Assembly (NCBI GenBank): GCA_037013555.1
Contig: JASUAD010000001.1
Coordinates: forward strand, 47,110,242-47,174,241
Reading direction: 5' to 3'
Origin: Sextonia rubra
Taxonomy: Eukaryota > Streptophyta > Magnoliopsida > Laurales > Lauraceae
Length of the DNA stretch: 64,000 nucleotides
The notes under the pieces were generated by a model that saw nothing but the letters and a program-made list of their open reading frames with translations, did no database searches and was not told where the DNA came from. How positions within the stretch are numbered: the first letter of the stretch is position 1; each line of letters starts with the position of its first letter. A program made the position numbers and the translations under genes. Shown piece after piece: positions 26,701 to 37,484 of the stretch.

Positions 26701-29700
26701 TTTAGGGAATTTCAAGGCTAACTTTTGAACAGGAGTCCAGAATAGACTGCTTCAGTTGTACTCTCTGCCTGCCAATATAATGATCTTCCATGAAAGATGG
26801 CACTGATTGTTGCTATATCTACTAATGGAGCAATAGTTCATCTAAATGTGTTTCTGTTGACTTTTTTATTACTGTAATGGAGATCAACAGACAATTGTCC
26901 TGTTTTGTATTGACTTTTTTCATTTTCTGCCTGACCTATTTTGGCTAAGTACCATGCATCACTGGACCCTACCATTTTATATAGTTGCCATATATAAATA
27001 AGCAGAGTTCTGTAGTGTCCAGATAAGTAAGTCTAATGAACCTGGCATTCCCATACTCCAGCATCTAATTGTGCTTATGAGAAAAATGGTTGCTTCAAGT
27101 TTTGTCTTATTCATTATATCCTTTGGCTCCATCAGATAGAAGATCGTACCCTTGTAATGTTTTTAGCCATGTGATCTAAGGTAATGGAATACGTAGTACC
27201 AAAATAACTTCTATAGATGACAATTGTCACTTTGGATTCAATAGATAACAGAGTTTAAGGGTTTGGTTTTTTAAAGATGCCAAATTTATATATTTGCTTT
27301 TTGTTTGGTGGGACAAGTGGACCCCACAAACATGCTGAGTATTCCATTTGAAAATGGTCACCACATATTCATGTTCACATACTAGCGGTTGCCACGCTAT
27401 CTTTTTCATTAATGACTAATTTCCATAGATGATAATATTAGTGTCAGAAGACTTGAAAACAGAGTGATGACTTTAAGAATCACTCTGACATAGCTTCTCT
27501 TTGTGGTCACTTTGTTGCTGATATCGTATCCTTTTTTTTAATCAGGATTCTTTATCAAAGACTGCTGAAAGCATGTTGTTAGAGGCCATTCAAGCTCGGA
27601 GGCATGGTGATGCCCTCTACTTTTGGGTCCGAATGGACAAAGATCCAAGAAATCCGCTGAACCTGGATTTCTGGACTTTTTGTGATGCTATAAATGCTGG
27701 AAATTGCAGGTAATTCTCTTTGCATCTGTAATTGCTTATAATCATTGTTTATTTAATGGTGCTTATAATCAAATTTTAAGTGTTTCATTTAATAAATTGT
27801 GTTCAGACCATCTCTCATCCACCTGGGAGTTGGAGTGGCATAAGGTGTGGGTTTGCTTCCTATGTCTTATGTTCGAAACTGCCCCAGATTTGCTTAGTGT
27901 GCATTTGTGTGGGTTTCATGGGCACTAGTTGAGGGATTAGTCTTGTTGAGTCAAAGACCTCAGAGGTACCCATGTCATTAAAAAATAAAAATAACAAAAA
28001 TCGGACCATCTCTCCACCACCATTATCACTGAAGTCTTATCCCATCAACTTGGGCTTGGCTTTGTGAGTTTTACTTCTTAACACAACTCAAGCCTCTGAA
28101 AAGCAAATCAAGTCATGTTCTTAATAACTCCACAATCCATGTTGTCCTTCCTTGCTACTTCATTCAAGGTTTTATTAGTTGCCTTCTACTTCTTTAACTT
28201 GTAAGCCTTAAACTACATGTGCTGAGACTTTTTTTTTACTTTTGCGTATGTCCTTAAACCATTTTAAGTGACGTTCTGAGGTACTTATGCTCATTCTTGA
28301 TTCTATCTTTCCTTATAACTCCTTGTATGCATCTTTGCATGTGTGTCTAAGCTATGCACTAATATTTCTTCTCATTTCTGTGTCAAACATTTGACTCGAT
28401 GGAACAGAAGCAGGTCAAACTACCTCATTTTATTCAAAGTGGCATTTGATAATCATGTGACGCTCCTCTAGCATCCCCTTTGTGTTGATCCTATTTTCTA
28501 TGTCCAATTCAGCCCTCCATTTTGTTTAATAAATGCTCTCAGGTGTGAGAATCTGCTGAGTTATGTTTGGTTTTTACCAACTCAGCTTCTTTACTCTTGT
28601 ATCTGCTAAATTTTCATTCAAAATACAGTTTTTTATACACATGGCTGTAAATAGGTCAGAGTGAAGAAGTAGAACATACAATCCAACTCTAGATAGATGG
28701 GTGATGGCTTCAATGATGATGGTGATATCCTGTCGTTGATATGCTAATTTTAAACCTTAGCCTTTATCCAAAATTCTAGCGTGTTGGCACTTGCTTTATT
28801 GTTTGATTAATTAGAACAGAATCTGCAAACTGATGCGTACCAATTGACTTTGTCATGGACATTCAGTCTTAGATATGCTAATTTTAAACCTTAGCCTTTA
28901 TAAAAAATTCTAGGTCATTATCACTTGCTTTATTGTTCAATTAATGAGAATGACATCTCTAAACTATGCGTATCAATTGACTTTGTCACGGATATTTGCT
29001 GTTTAAGTTGTCTGTGAATCAATAGAATATATATGATATATTTCCCCATCCTGCAAATGTTGTACACTCTTGCATGTGGGCTTGCTAGTAAGATTGATGC
29101 AAATATCTGCTTCTAATACCTCTTCATAACCATGTTTCATCACCATCTGACTATATTTATTTGATTAATGATCTGGTTGATTGAAGGTTTGCGGTGTCTG
29201 AAGCACTTCGTAAGATGTATGGTATACGGCATAATTGGGACTCTGTGCCACCTATGCCAGTGGATGGTGACACTTGGTCTGTCATGTATAGCTGGGTTCT
29301 GCCAACTCGATCTTTCCTCGAGTTTGTTATGTTCTCAAGGTGACGCAAAAAGGTTATAGCTTGTATCTTTGCATGCTTAAGCTTCCTTCAGTCATGATGG
29401 AATGATCCTTATTTCAACACGATCTTGCTTCCTGCAGAATGTTTGTTGATGCACTGGATGCAGAGCTATATGATGAGCACCATCAAAGTGGATGCTGTTA
29501 TTTGAGTTTATCTAAGGTACAGTTCAATTACTTGTCTTTGATTTTTATCACTTATAAGTCATTTGGACTATCTAAATGAATTATGGGGTCCTGGTCCTAA
29601 GCGTGAATTTATAGTTTATCAAGGTGGAGGATTCTGTACGTGCGGACCAATAGTTTGATCGTCTATACTGTTCCCCTTAATCCTTCTGTCCCCAGCGACC

Positions 29701-30608
29701 TATTTCTAATCTATTTAAATTGTGAAATGTTGCTTTCGTTTTATTGATTTTGTTTTTCTTCTATTTTTCATTCTATCAATCATCTTTTTGGTCATTGGTC
29801 CACTCTGTGGTCTGTTCTTGTAATAGTTTGCTATATCTGATGACGAGACTCAACTCTACAATTTCTTGTTCCAAAGAGAGAACTCAATTCATTTAACCGG
29901 CCCAGAAACAGAAAATTTTACCTATATTCGACTTTTTAGTTATAACTGCTGTCTCCAAGAGCAGTTCTGATTATCTAGTGAAATATTAGAATAGAAAAAG
30001 TGATTCCTATATTTTGTCATCTTCTTTGCATTTGGCAGTTTCTATTTGAATAGATCTTCTGAATTTTCATTTTGAATGGGTAACCTAAACGAACTACCCA
30101 TGCTCTCAAGCAAAAGGGAGGTTGCTTGTTCTACTTCCTTAAATCATTCCTCAGTGTAACGATGGTGCAGGACCGGCATTGTTATTCTCGTCTGCTCGAG
30201 CTTCTTGTGAATGTGTGGGCATACCATAGTGCGAGGCGAATGGTATACATAAACCCTGAGACAGGTGCCATGCTGGAACATCACAAGATTAAAAGCCGAA
30301 GAGGTCATATGTGGGTAAGATGGTTGTCATTCACCACATTGAAGAGCATGGATGAGGATTTGGCAGAGGAGTGGGATTCTGACCGACCTGATCGGAGATC
30401 ATTGTGGCCATTGACCGGTGAAGTATTCTGGCAAGGTGTTTATGAGAGGGAGCGCAATCTACGCCATCGGCAGAAGGAGAAGAGGAAGCAGCAGAGTAAA
30501 GATAAAATCTCTAGGATAAGAAAGCGTACTCACCAGAAAACATTAGGAAAATATGTGAAGCCCCCTCCAGATATGGGAAGCTCTAATTTGACTTGGACAA
30601 CCCAGTAG
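17765..30608 (+). CDS. Large membrane-anchored GT4-type glycosyltransferase, 14 exons
   Basis: Exons: 17765-18205, 18329-18415, 18939-19048, 19195-19245, 22264-22435, 23076-23396, 23545-23748, 24477-24965, 25428-25637, 25771-25959, 27546-27709, 29187-29339, 29438-29516, 30171-30608. All phases match and give 1035 aa, close to the roughly 1050 aa of the Arabidopsis At5g04480/At4g01210-type family. A single membrane segment (residues 50-68) after a short basic tail suggests a type II protein of the Golgi or endomembrane. The GT-B domain includes QIYSLDNGPVHAVW, the PLIW-like TIHE segment, and GSFLEEQSFPSILLQAMCFGKTVIAPD (about 429-451). The position of the usual GT4 E-x7-E carries Gln at both ends. 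The C-terminal half, with a basic tail, is specific to this plant family; the substrate is unknown. The ATG was chosen because an upstream in-frame GTG follows no ATG. Introns 4 and 11 are long and hold repeats. Confidence 0.9.
19405..20200. mobile_element. Possible TIR element in glycosyltransferase intron 4
   Basis: The left part repeats AATCACATCGTAAATCG-like words. The right part carries the same words on the opposite strand (ATTCATATCCCAAATCGTAA read in reverse). The enclosed 600 bases are AT-rich and non-coding. This fits a degenerate inverted-repeat element, but exact termini and a target duplication were not found. Confidence 0.35.
20201..22260. other. Remainder of glycosyltransferase intron 4
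   Basis: Two adjacent open stretches (20795-21010 and 21024-21293) do not match a family I know and may be retroelement remains. There is a 27-bp tandem duplication (CATGAACTCATATTTTTGAG..., starting at 21958 and 21985) and an (ATT)n microsatellite at 22020-22048. Confidence 0.35.
22648..23062 (+). repeat. Diverged tandem duplication of about 206 bp in glycosyltransferase intron 5
   Basis: Copies start at 22648 and 22854 with ATGGAAAATGGGAGCCAC. They stay alignable through TCAGTCTT.TGTAGAACT and ACATAATCTTAGGC to a shared GAGAT.(A)TTTTT end just before the branch-point/acceptor region of exon 6. By eye they are roughly three-quarters identical, so this is an older duplication. It adds only intron length. 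Confidence 0.6.
24127..24268. mobile_element. 142-bp MULE-like MITE in glycosyltransferase intron 7, 9-bp TSD
   Basis: The ends are TATGATGCATGGAT... and ...GGGCATCATAG, inverted with respect to each other. A perfect 9-bp direct repeat, CTGAAAAGC, flanks the element (24118-24126 and 24269-24277). A 9-bp duplication is characteristic of Mutator-like elements. The interior repeats CGTATCC words. Its termini match those of the two 740-bp elements in the FCF1 and pyruvate kinase introns, making it a miniature member of the same family. Confidence 0.7.
27820..27990 (+). mobile_element. Possible tRNA-derived SINE in glycosyltransferase intron 11
   Basis: TGGCATAAGGT resembles an RNA polymerase III A box. 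About 35 bases on, TGTTCGAAACT resembles a B box. The unit ends in an A-rich tail (AAAAAATAAAAATAAC). The order and spacing fit a plant SINE head. No second copy or target duplication was confirmed. Confidence 0.4.
28738..29005 (+). repeat. Tandem duplication, period 134 bp, in glycosyltransferase intron 11
   Basis: Copies begin GATATGCTAATTTTAAACC at 28738 and 28872 and share CACTTGCTTTATTGTT and CAATTGACTTTGTCA blocks in order. The copies differ at scattered positions and the unit lies wholly in the intron. Confidence 0.7.
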
Positions 30609-32393
30609 ATGTTATCAGCGAGCTGTTCATTATTTTTTGAATTCAGCTTTGATTCAATGATTCTTTTTTTTTTTTTTTTTTTTTGCCTTTGCTCAAAAGG
30701 GGTATATAGATATGTTTTTTTTTTCCTCCTTAACAGTTATTTTTATTATTATTTTTTTCTGGGTTTTGAGGGCGCAGATGCATGGTTTTGTAACTTGAAG
30801 CATGGATCAATTTGAATGCTTCTTAAGATGTAAATTCCATTCTTTTGTCATTTTAATTCTTGTTTCTTTTCTTCTATTTTGCTTCTCATTCAGCTGCATA
30901 ATAATGGATATTTTGTATGAGGTCTTTTGCATCCTAGGGAGATCAGATTAATCTAGAAATATTGGCAATTTGCTATACTAAGTCTAAAATTTTCGTTCAA
31001 ATTGTAATGGACCAAACACCCTACTTTCTCCGCCAGTGTCTGGACTACTCACAGCATATTAGTACCAAATGCCAACAGGTGCCAAATTAACCATTTTAGA
31101 TCAATCCAACTCCTGAGAGGAATTGTTCTTTAGTATATTATGTTTGTACTGGGGAAAAGAGGAAACATAGAACTTCTAGCAGATAATTTTGGTTCATTGA
31201 TCAAATGCAGTAAATGCTAGCCCAGCGGTTGCCTATTGTAAGGCATCTATTGCATCATGCATACCAAAAATCCCATTTTAGATCAATCCGACTCCTGAGA
31301 GGAATTGTTCTTCAGTATATTATGTTTGTACTGGGGAAAAGAGGAAACATAGAACTTCTAGCAGATAATTTTGGTTCATTGATCAAATACAGTAAATGCT
31401 AGCCCAGCGGTTGCCTATTGTAAGGCATCTATTGCATCATGCATACCAAAAATCACAGAAACTAGATTTCTTCACTCAGGCTACGCAGGCCCTTTAAAAT
31501 TTTGGACTTCTTTTCACGGGTTCGTTCATTAAAGACTTTTGGACTGTGTTTTAAAATTCCGTTTACATTTTCTTCTTGTTCCTAAACTAGCTGGTAGTCA
31601 AAAGCATGCAAGTCAAGGCTTAACCCATTCACATTTTCCTCTCTCGAGGACTTTAATTGGGCCAGGCTGATAGGCGGTCACCATCACCTAAGTGAGGCTG
31701 GCCAATACTTGGCCATCAGCCAAACAAACCAAGCAGAAGGAATAAAGAAGAGGAAGAAGATGGGTACGTCTCCAGCTTATTGAACCAAACCAGAGGCTAC
31801 CCACTCACCATATCATGTTCCAAATAAAACTGATAGAGGCCCAGCCATTCTTTCTACGCCTGAAATGTATTAGGAGGGCCACAGATGAACGATTAAAATG
31901 GTTTTCTTCAGCGCTTGGTATTTCGATGTCTCTATGCTGTAAATGATTTGGGGCCCCTATCAGCCAAACAGGAGACTGGCTGGTGGACTCCGGTCATCCA
32001 GACTGGCCTATGCTTTGATAATTTACTTTTTCGGTTTAACTCCAATGGGTTGGTAATTTACTTTGTCGGTTTAACTCCAATTGACACAATCTTGGAACTC
32101 GAAACAAGCTTTTCATATCTGATACTCGGTTTGTGAGATATGACATTTTTAATACAAATATCTTCATTCCAACTCTTGTGGGACTTTTAAACCTCTTAAA
32201 ACCTTTAGTCTAAAATAAATAGAAATATTACTTCGACTAGAACTATAGTTTTATCCAATCTATGAATTTAGCCAATATATAACAATCCTAATAGTTTGCC
32301 GCGGGGCTAGGAATTTGAATCAATGAAAGAATATAGTCTTTAGGTAGCAATCTGAGTACCTTGATGCAGAAAATGCGAATGGAGTATTTGGCC
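30609..32393. other. 3' UTR and downstream region of the glycosyltransferase gene
   Basis: The likely 3' UTR begins here and includes a T-run at 30665-30684. The region up to about 32012 is the parent of the duplicated block at 44343-45814. A short direct repeat (TAATTTACTTT.TCGGTTTAACTCCAAT) lies at 32017-32080. No other gene is seen. Confidence 0.5.
31091..31454 (+). repeat. 182-bp tandem duplication, nearly perfect
   Basis: Copies at 31091-31272 and 31273-31454 start CCATTTTAGATCAATCC and end ACCAAAAATC, differing at only a few bases (for example CCAACTCC against CCGACTCC). The homologous block at 45144-45330 has a single unit, so this duplication most likely arose after the block was copied. 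Confidence 0.85.
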
Positions 32394-33464
32394 TGTGACA
32401 CCCTGTCATGATTTAATCTTGATTACTATTAATTAGTTGTAGATTTTGTTAAGTAATCTTGTCTAAGGTGAAAATATGCCAATTAATTGTCACTTGTTTT
32501 ATTATGCTTATTTGGGTCTAGTTTGGGTCATGAATGGGTAATCTCAAGCCGGTTTGACCTTGATCAAATGGAGAAAAGTCCCATTTTATAATTATCAATT
32601 TTATGAATTTACTTCATTTGTGCACCAATTTTTACGCCCTCATGTATATTTCATTGAGTAAGCCATTTTTCATATTAAACCCCACCAAATCTGATTCTTT
32701 TGAATCAATTAGGCTTGGAAATGACCTAAACTGAAAATAAGTTTAGGAAATTGGGTCTGCATGTAATTTCAACAAAACTTGCTAACTTAAAATGACCCAA
32801 ACCTCCCTCATCGACTTTGTTCTTCAGAAGAGATTGCTGGAGCTTCTTGTCTCTATCTTCCTTTCAATTTCTAGCTGAAACTAAGCCAAGACCAACTGCA
32901 TGTTTTATTAGCGGATAACATCATCTTCCCCACTTCTCCGCCTACCTTCTCATATCCTTGAGTTGCCAAAAACCATCTCCTACAGCCCTATACTTGCTGC
33001 CATAGGTAAGAAAATACATTCTCATCTCAAATTCTTGCATGCAATTGAAGCAAGAGCTCATTTGTATTACATGCATTCATGCTCATCTTCCATTTATATG
33101 ATTTTCACTTGTTAGAGTTTGAAATTTGGAGTTTCCTATATTTGAGCATAAGTGAAGTTATTTGGAAAATCTTAACACCAAATTGAGGCATGCATAAGAA
33201 AATTTTGGTGAATGTATATTAGTATATCATGATTCGTGGAAATCTATTGGGTTCTGTTGTATTTCTCAGCCCTTACTTAATACTTTTATTCCACTCTCCT
33301 AGAACGCATGTTAAGGTACCTTTAAAGCTGGTAAAAAGCCAATTTGGAGTAGAAGTGTAGAATGACTAAATGAAGTAGGTAGGTACACCATAGAGAAACT
33401 AAATTGAAAGGTTATGAAGAGAAACTGAACCTATGTTGAATTCTGCTTTAGAAAGTCTGAAGCT

Positions 33465-33730
33465 TATGGCTAAGCCTTAAACTTGTTATGGCTCGAAATC
33501 CAGATAGCCAAAATTTAAGAATTCCTCTAAGGCTAAGCCACGGCTAAGCCGTAAAATGTGCTACGGCCAAGCTGTGACTCAGCTGTAGGTCAATTAAGGC
33601 TAAGCCATAGAAGAGAATACAGTTCAACCGTGAATATGGAGAAAAAGGTTTGGTAACCACAGCTAAGTTGTAGGCTGCCCACGACTAAGCTGTGAGTTAC
33701 CCACAGCTAAACTGTAAATCTATTGAAACT
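33465..33730. repeat. Decayed palindrome array in LTR A
   Basis: Repeated words such as GGCTAAGCC, ACGGCTAAGCCGT and CACAGCTAAACTGTA occur every 20-40 bases, most with C-to-T or G-to-A changes at CpG positions relative to the palindrome in LTR C. Confidence 0.7.
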
Positions 33731-35339
33731 TAGAGTTAAGTAAGTGCTGTTACAAGACCTTGCAGGGCCTTAGCTCCTGGATCCTTTTACCCTATTCACT
33801 GGCCCAACAAAATAATTAAATACCATAAAAAGTCTTGAGTGCTATGGCTAAATTAGAATCGGACCTCAGAGACTTGAGAAACCTCATGAGCATCACCCAA
33901 TCAGTCTAGTACCTAACCATTGGTGTGAGTTTAGGGCACATTAATGTACTACTCATATACACAATGTAACATCAAGAATGGCCGTACAATAGGTGACTTA
34001 AACCAATTCTAAATGGATGGTTAGAGACGGTGGGTGAATAGACTAGAATTGATTAATAAACTTCTTTGAGTAATTGACCACGATGTGGAACTATCTTCTT
34101 TTGTATTTCTGATATGGTGAAAGTATTGATACTCCTTGCTTGTTTATGATGGATTGAAGTGATTGTAAACATAAGGGTCTATGAATTGGGAATTATAAAG
34201 GTATGAAATTGAATTGAATTAAGTAAGAAATAATAACTAAAAATTAAGTTTGGCCACTGTAGTGGATAATAAGAGTGTCCGGAACTCTAAATCGGGAAAT
34301 TGATTATACCTATGCCTGGGACATTGAGTATATCTCACATGATTTATTTAACCTCTTGTAGAAAAGTACAATTAAGCCACTTAATGAGTTTCCAGCTATA
34401 ACACTCCGTCCCCAATTAAGCATGTTTAGCAATTAATTAAGTAAGTTATTAGTTAATGATGATAGAATTAACATAATTGATGATGTTTAATCTATTGTTA
34501 TGATGGATTTAACTTAATTTGTCTTATGGGGTCATGTATAGGTCCTGGATAAGTAGTTGGGTTGAGTTTAACCTTAATTAGGTAGATATGAGCCCTTTTT
34601 CATAATTTTAGACTTTATATGTTTACCTCATTTATGGATCATATTGATACCATCACATGTATCTCGTTAAGTTCATTAACTTTCGTACTTGATTCGAACA
34701 TATTTGACTTTGCTTGTGATGGTTGAAACTTTATTTGACTTAAACTAAAATTACCCTAAGAAATGTGGACCTCCTTATAACTTCAGAAAATTATTTTATA
34801 TATATATAGCCCCAACCGTTACCATTCGAACTTCATCTTTCTGGGTTCTCCTTGCTCCAATGTTCTTCTTTTCTTGCCGTTTCTTTTCTTCTTCTACATT
34901 AAAGAAAGCCAAAGAGATCTTGTGTGTTGGATTTTAAGAACTTAATCTATCATTCTAACTTCCTCGTTTTCTTTGACTTGAAGATAGTGGTCTAAGGTAA
35001 GATCATTACTCATTATAGCTCTCTTGAGTTTAAAGAACTCTCATTCTAACAATGCACTCATTTCTTTCCCCATTTCTTGCATGCATAGCATTTAGGTTCA
35101 ATAATTAGTAATTCCTCCACAAATTGAGACAAAAGAAGATTAGTTACTAGAAAGCTTAATCTAAGGCAAGTATAAACAAATTTTAGCTGAATGCATATTG
35201 GTATATTATGATTCTTGTACATCTATCAATTTTAATGTGTTTATAGCCCTTAATTGTACTTTTTTCCTACCAATTTGGAAATGCATGTTAAGGTATCAAA
35301 TTCTAAAATGTACTGGATTTGCTTCAAGAGATCTGAAGC

Positions 35340-35620
35340 TTACGAGTTACGACTAAGTCGTAAGAGAGTTACGGCTCAAGTTCCAGAGAGCATATGAATC
35401 GTACATCTTTCTACTGCTAAGTCATAGCTAAGCCGTATAATGTGCTACAATTAAGCTGTAGTCAAGCCGTAGCTCAGCCGTAGACCAAACACAAATAAGC
35501 CGTAAGACAAAACACGGTCCAACCGTGAATGTAGAGGGAATTCTAGGTAACTACGGCTAAACTGTAGTGCATTTTACGGCTAAGCTATAAGTCACTCACG
35601 GCTAAGCCGTACAGGCACTG
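35340..35620. repeat. Palindrome array in LTR B
   Basis: Multiple ACGGCTAAGCCGTA-like units are present, for example TACGGCTAAGCTATAAG and CACGGCTAAGCCGTACAG. They are partly decayed and intermediate in condition between the arrays of A and C. Confidence 0.75.
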
Positions 35621-36112
35621 AAAACTATGATTAAGTAGGTTCTGTTGTGAGACCTTGTAGGGCCTTAGCTTTTGGATCCTTATACCTTATTAACCAGCCC
35701 AAAGATATGATTGAATGTCATGAAGGGTCTTGAGGGCTGAGCCTCTTTCATGTGATATTGTGTAACACTCCGACCCGATTTGATCCGGATTAGTGAGTAA
35801 TTGCGTGCGATTTTGTCGTTAAGTGTGTTTTGATTTTTTTTTTTCTTTGGTGTTGAGTCATGGAGAGATCGTTTGGGTTGGGTTGACTTGGTTTAGGTAG
35901 TTCGAGCCCTTTTTCGTAATTTTGGCTTTTGATTGACCTTGTCAGTTTTGCGTCATTCTGACGTCATCGCGTGTCTTTCGTTGAGCTTGTCGATCTTCGT
36001 AACTGTCTTGGATCCGAATGATTTCGTTTACTCTCGTTGGATCGTCAGTTGGCTCAAACTGACATTTGTGTAAGCTGTTTGGACTTGTTTGTAATTTGGA
36101 CTCAATTTAAGT

Positions 36113-36120
36113 TATAAATA
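36113..36120 (+). promoter_or_regulatory. TATA box of LTR C
   Basis: TATAAATA followed by TCCTATCTACTCTCTCTCTC is the arrangement expected at the U3/R border of an LTR. LTRs B and D have TATA-like boxes at comparable places (near 34797 and 3978). Confidence 0.5.
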
Positions 36121-36494
36121 TCCTATCTACTCTCTCTCTCACTATTGATCGTCTCTGCTCGTTCTCTCTCAGTCGTCTCTCTCGTCCAGCTCTCTTTCTC
36201 TCTTTCCTTCTCTTTTCTGTTTCGTGAGGGAGGAAGAAAGGAGCCCCGATTGTGTGTGTTTCCAGCGGACTGAGCCAAAGCAACGACTGTAGAGTGTGTG
36301 AATTTCGTCTGTGAGGCAAGTATAAGCACAAGTAGTATGAACACCGATTGGTAGTGTTTTGATTGTTTGTATCTTACTCCTTGTTGTATGTATCAGTGTT
36401 AGACAGCCCTATTGAGTCCATTTTGCTGTTATTTTCCTGTTTTCGGTCGAAAGACTCGTTTTCTGTATGTCTGTAACTATTCCAGAAAAATGAC

Positions 36495-36850
36495 TCCGTG
36501 CACTCACGGCTACACCGTGAAATGTGCTACGGCTAAGCCGTGAAATGGCTTACGGCTAAGCCGAGACCCAGCCGTAACCCTAACCGTAGAACAGCACAGA
36601 CTGACATCTGAAAATAACTGAGAGTTGGCAAAATGCTACTCTTCTACGGCCCAGCCTGATCTAAGCCGTACATTGTACTACGGCTAAGCCGTGGACCAGG
36701 ATACGGCTGAGCCGTAGAGTAAAATACGGTTGAGCCGTAAATACGAATGAGCATTTGGGGAGCCTCGGTTCAGCCGCAGTGCATATTACGGCTAAGCCGT
36801 AAGATGCTTCGGCTAAGCCGTAAGGTCACCTACGGCTACACCGTAAGATG
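36495..36850. repeat. Array of ACGGCTWAGCCGT palindromes in LTR C
   Basis: At least three perfect ACGGCTAAGCCGT units and about eight close variants (ACGGCTGAGCCGT, ACGGTTGAGCCGT, ACGGCTACACCGT) occur within 360 bases, mostly flanked by TT/TA and AA/TA. Each unit is a dyad around one central A/T, so the array is symmetrical on both strands and can form short hairpins or bind dimeric proteins. Confidence 0.85.
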
Positions 36851-37430
36851 CCCGAGAAAGGAATCAAGAAAAGGACTAGGCTTAAGCAAAAGACCGCATA
36901 TGACTTGCATGTTAGAATGTAGCTAACCTGAACATGCCCAATGGAAATGTTTGAATGACATGAATGACCTCGAGGGCTGTGAATCATTCATGCCCATTAT
37001 CCAGTTGTTTAGCACCTCCCCATGGGTGTTGGTTTAAGGGACTTCGGTGCACACTCCAGACACTGCAACACTAGAAAATGGTGCATCGGACAACTTAAAA
37101 CTACATCAACATGCACGGCTAGAAACACTGGATAAATAGGTTAAGATTGGCTTGTAATTGACCTTGATTCGTCAAAGTATTCTGAATTGTACAGCATATT
37201 GACTTCGGTTATGCCCTCTTATGTGTTCTGCGCTGGACCTCTCGATTCTGTGAGAAATGCAGCAACCCCAGAGCGAAGCCCGGGCGGGACCATTCTATTA
37301 TTGTGTATTGTGTTGTACCGTTACTCCACTGGAGTACTTGAGTTCTGAGTCAGTGATTGTGATTGATACTCATTGTCAGTACTTCTTTTATTTGCTTATG
37401 TACATTCAGTATCTGTATATGCTTATTCGC

Positions 37431-37484
37431 ATTCAGTATCAGTATCAGTATCAGTGTCAGTATCAGTATCAGTATCAGTATCTG
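37431..37484 (+). repeat. Hexamer repeat (GTATCA)n in LTR C
   Basis: About nine GTATCA/GTGTCA units are present in a row. Chance frames that encode repeated Ser-Ile or Gln-Tyr across it are by-products of the repeat. Confidence 0.8.

Noticed and set aside
31214..31402. 62-codon frame downstream of the glycosyltransferase
   Set aside because: It crosses the junction of a 182-bp tandem duplication and has no domain.
36107..36344. Minus-strand Arg/Glu-rich frames in LTR C
   Set aside because: They are the reverse of the CT-rich R region after the LTR TATA box.
33465..36850. CRISPR-like array
   Set aside because: The units are short dyads with irregular spacing inside plant LTRs; no repeat-spacer regularity and no cas genes.
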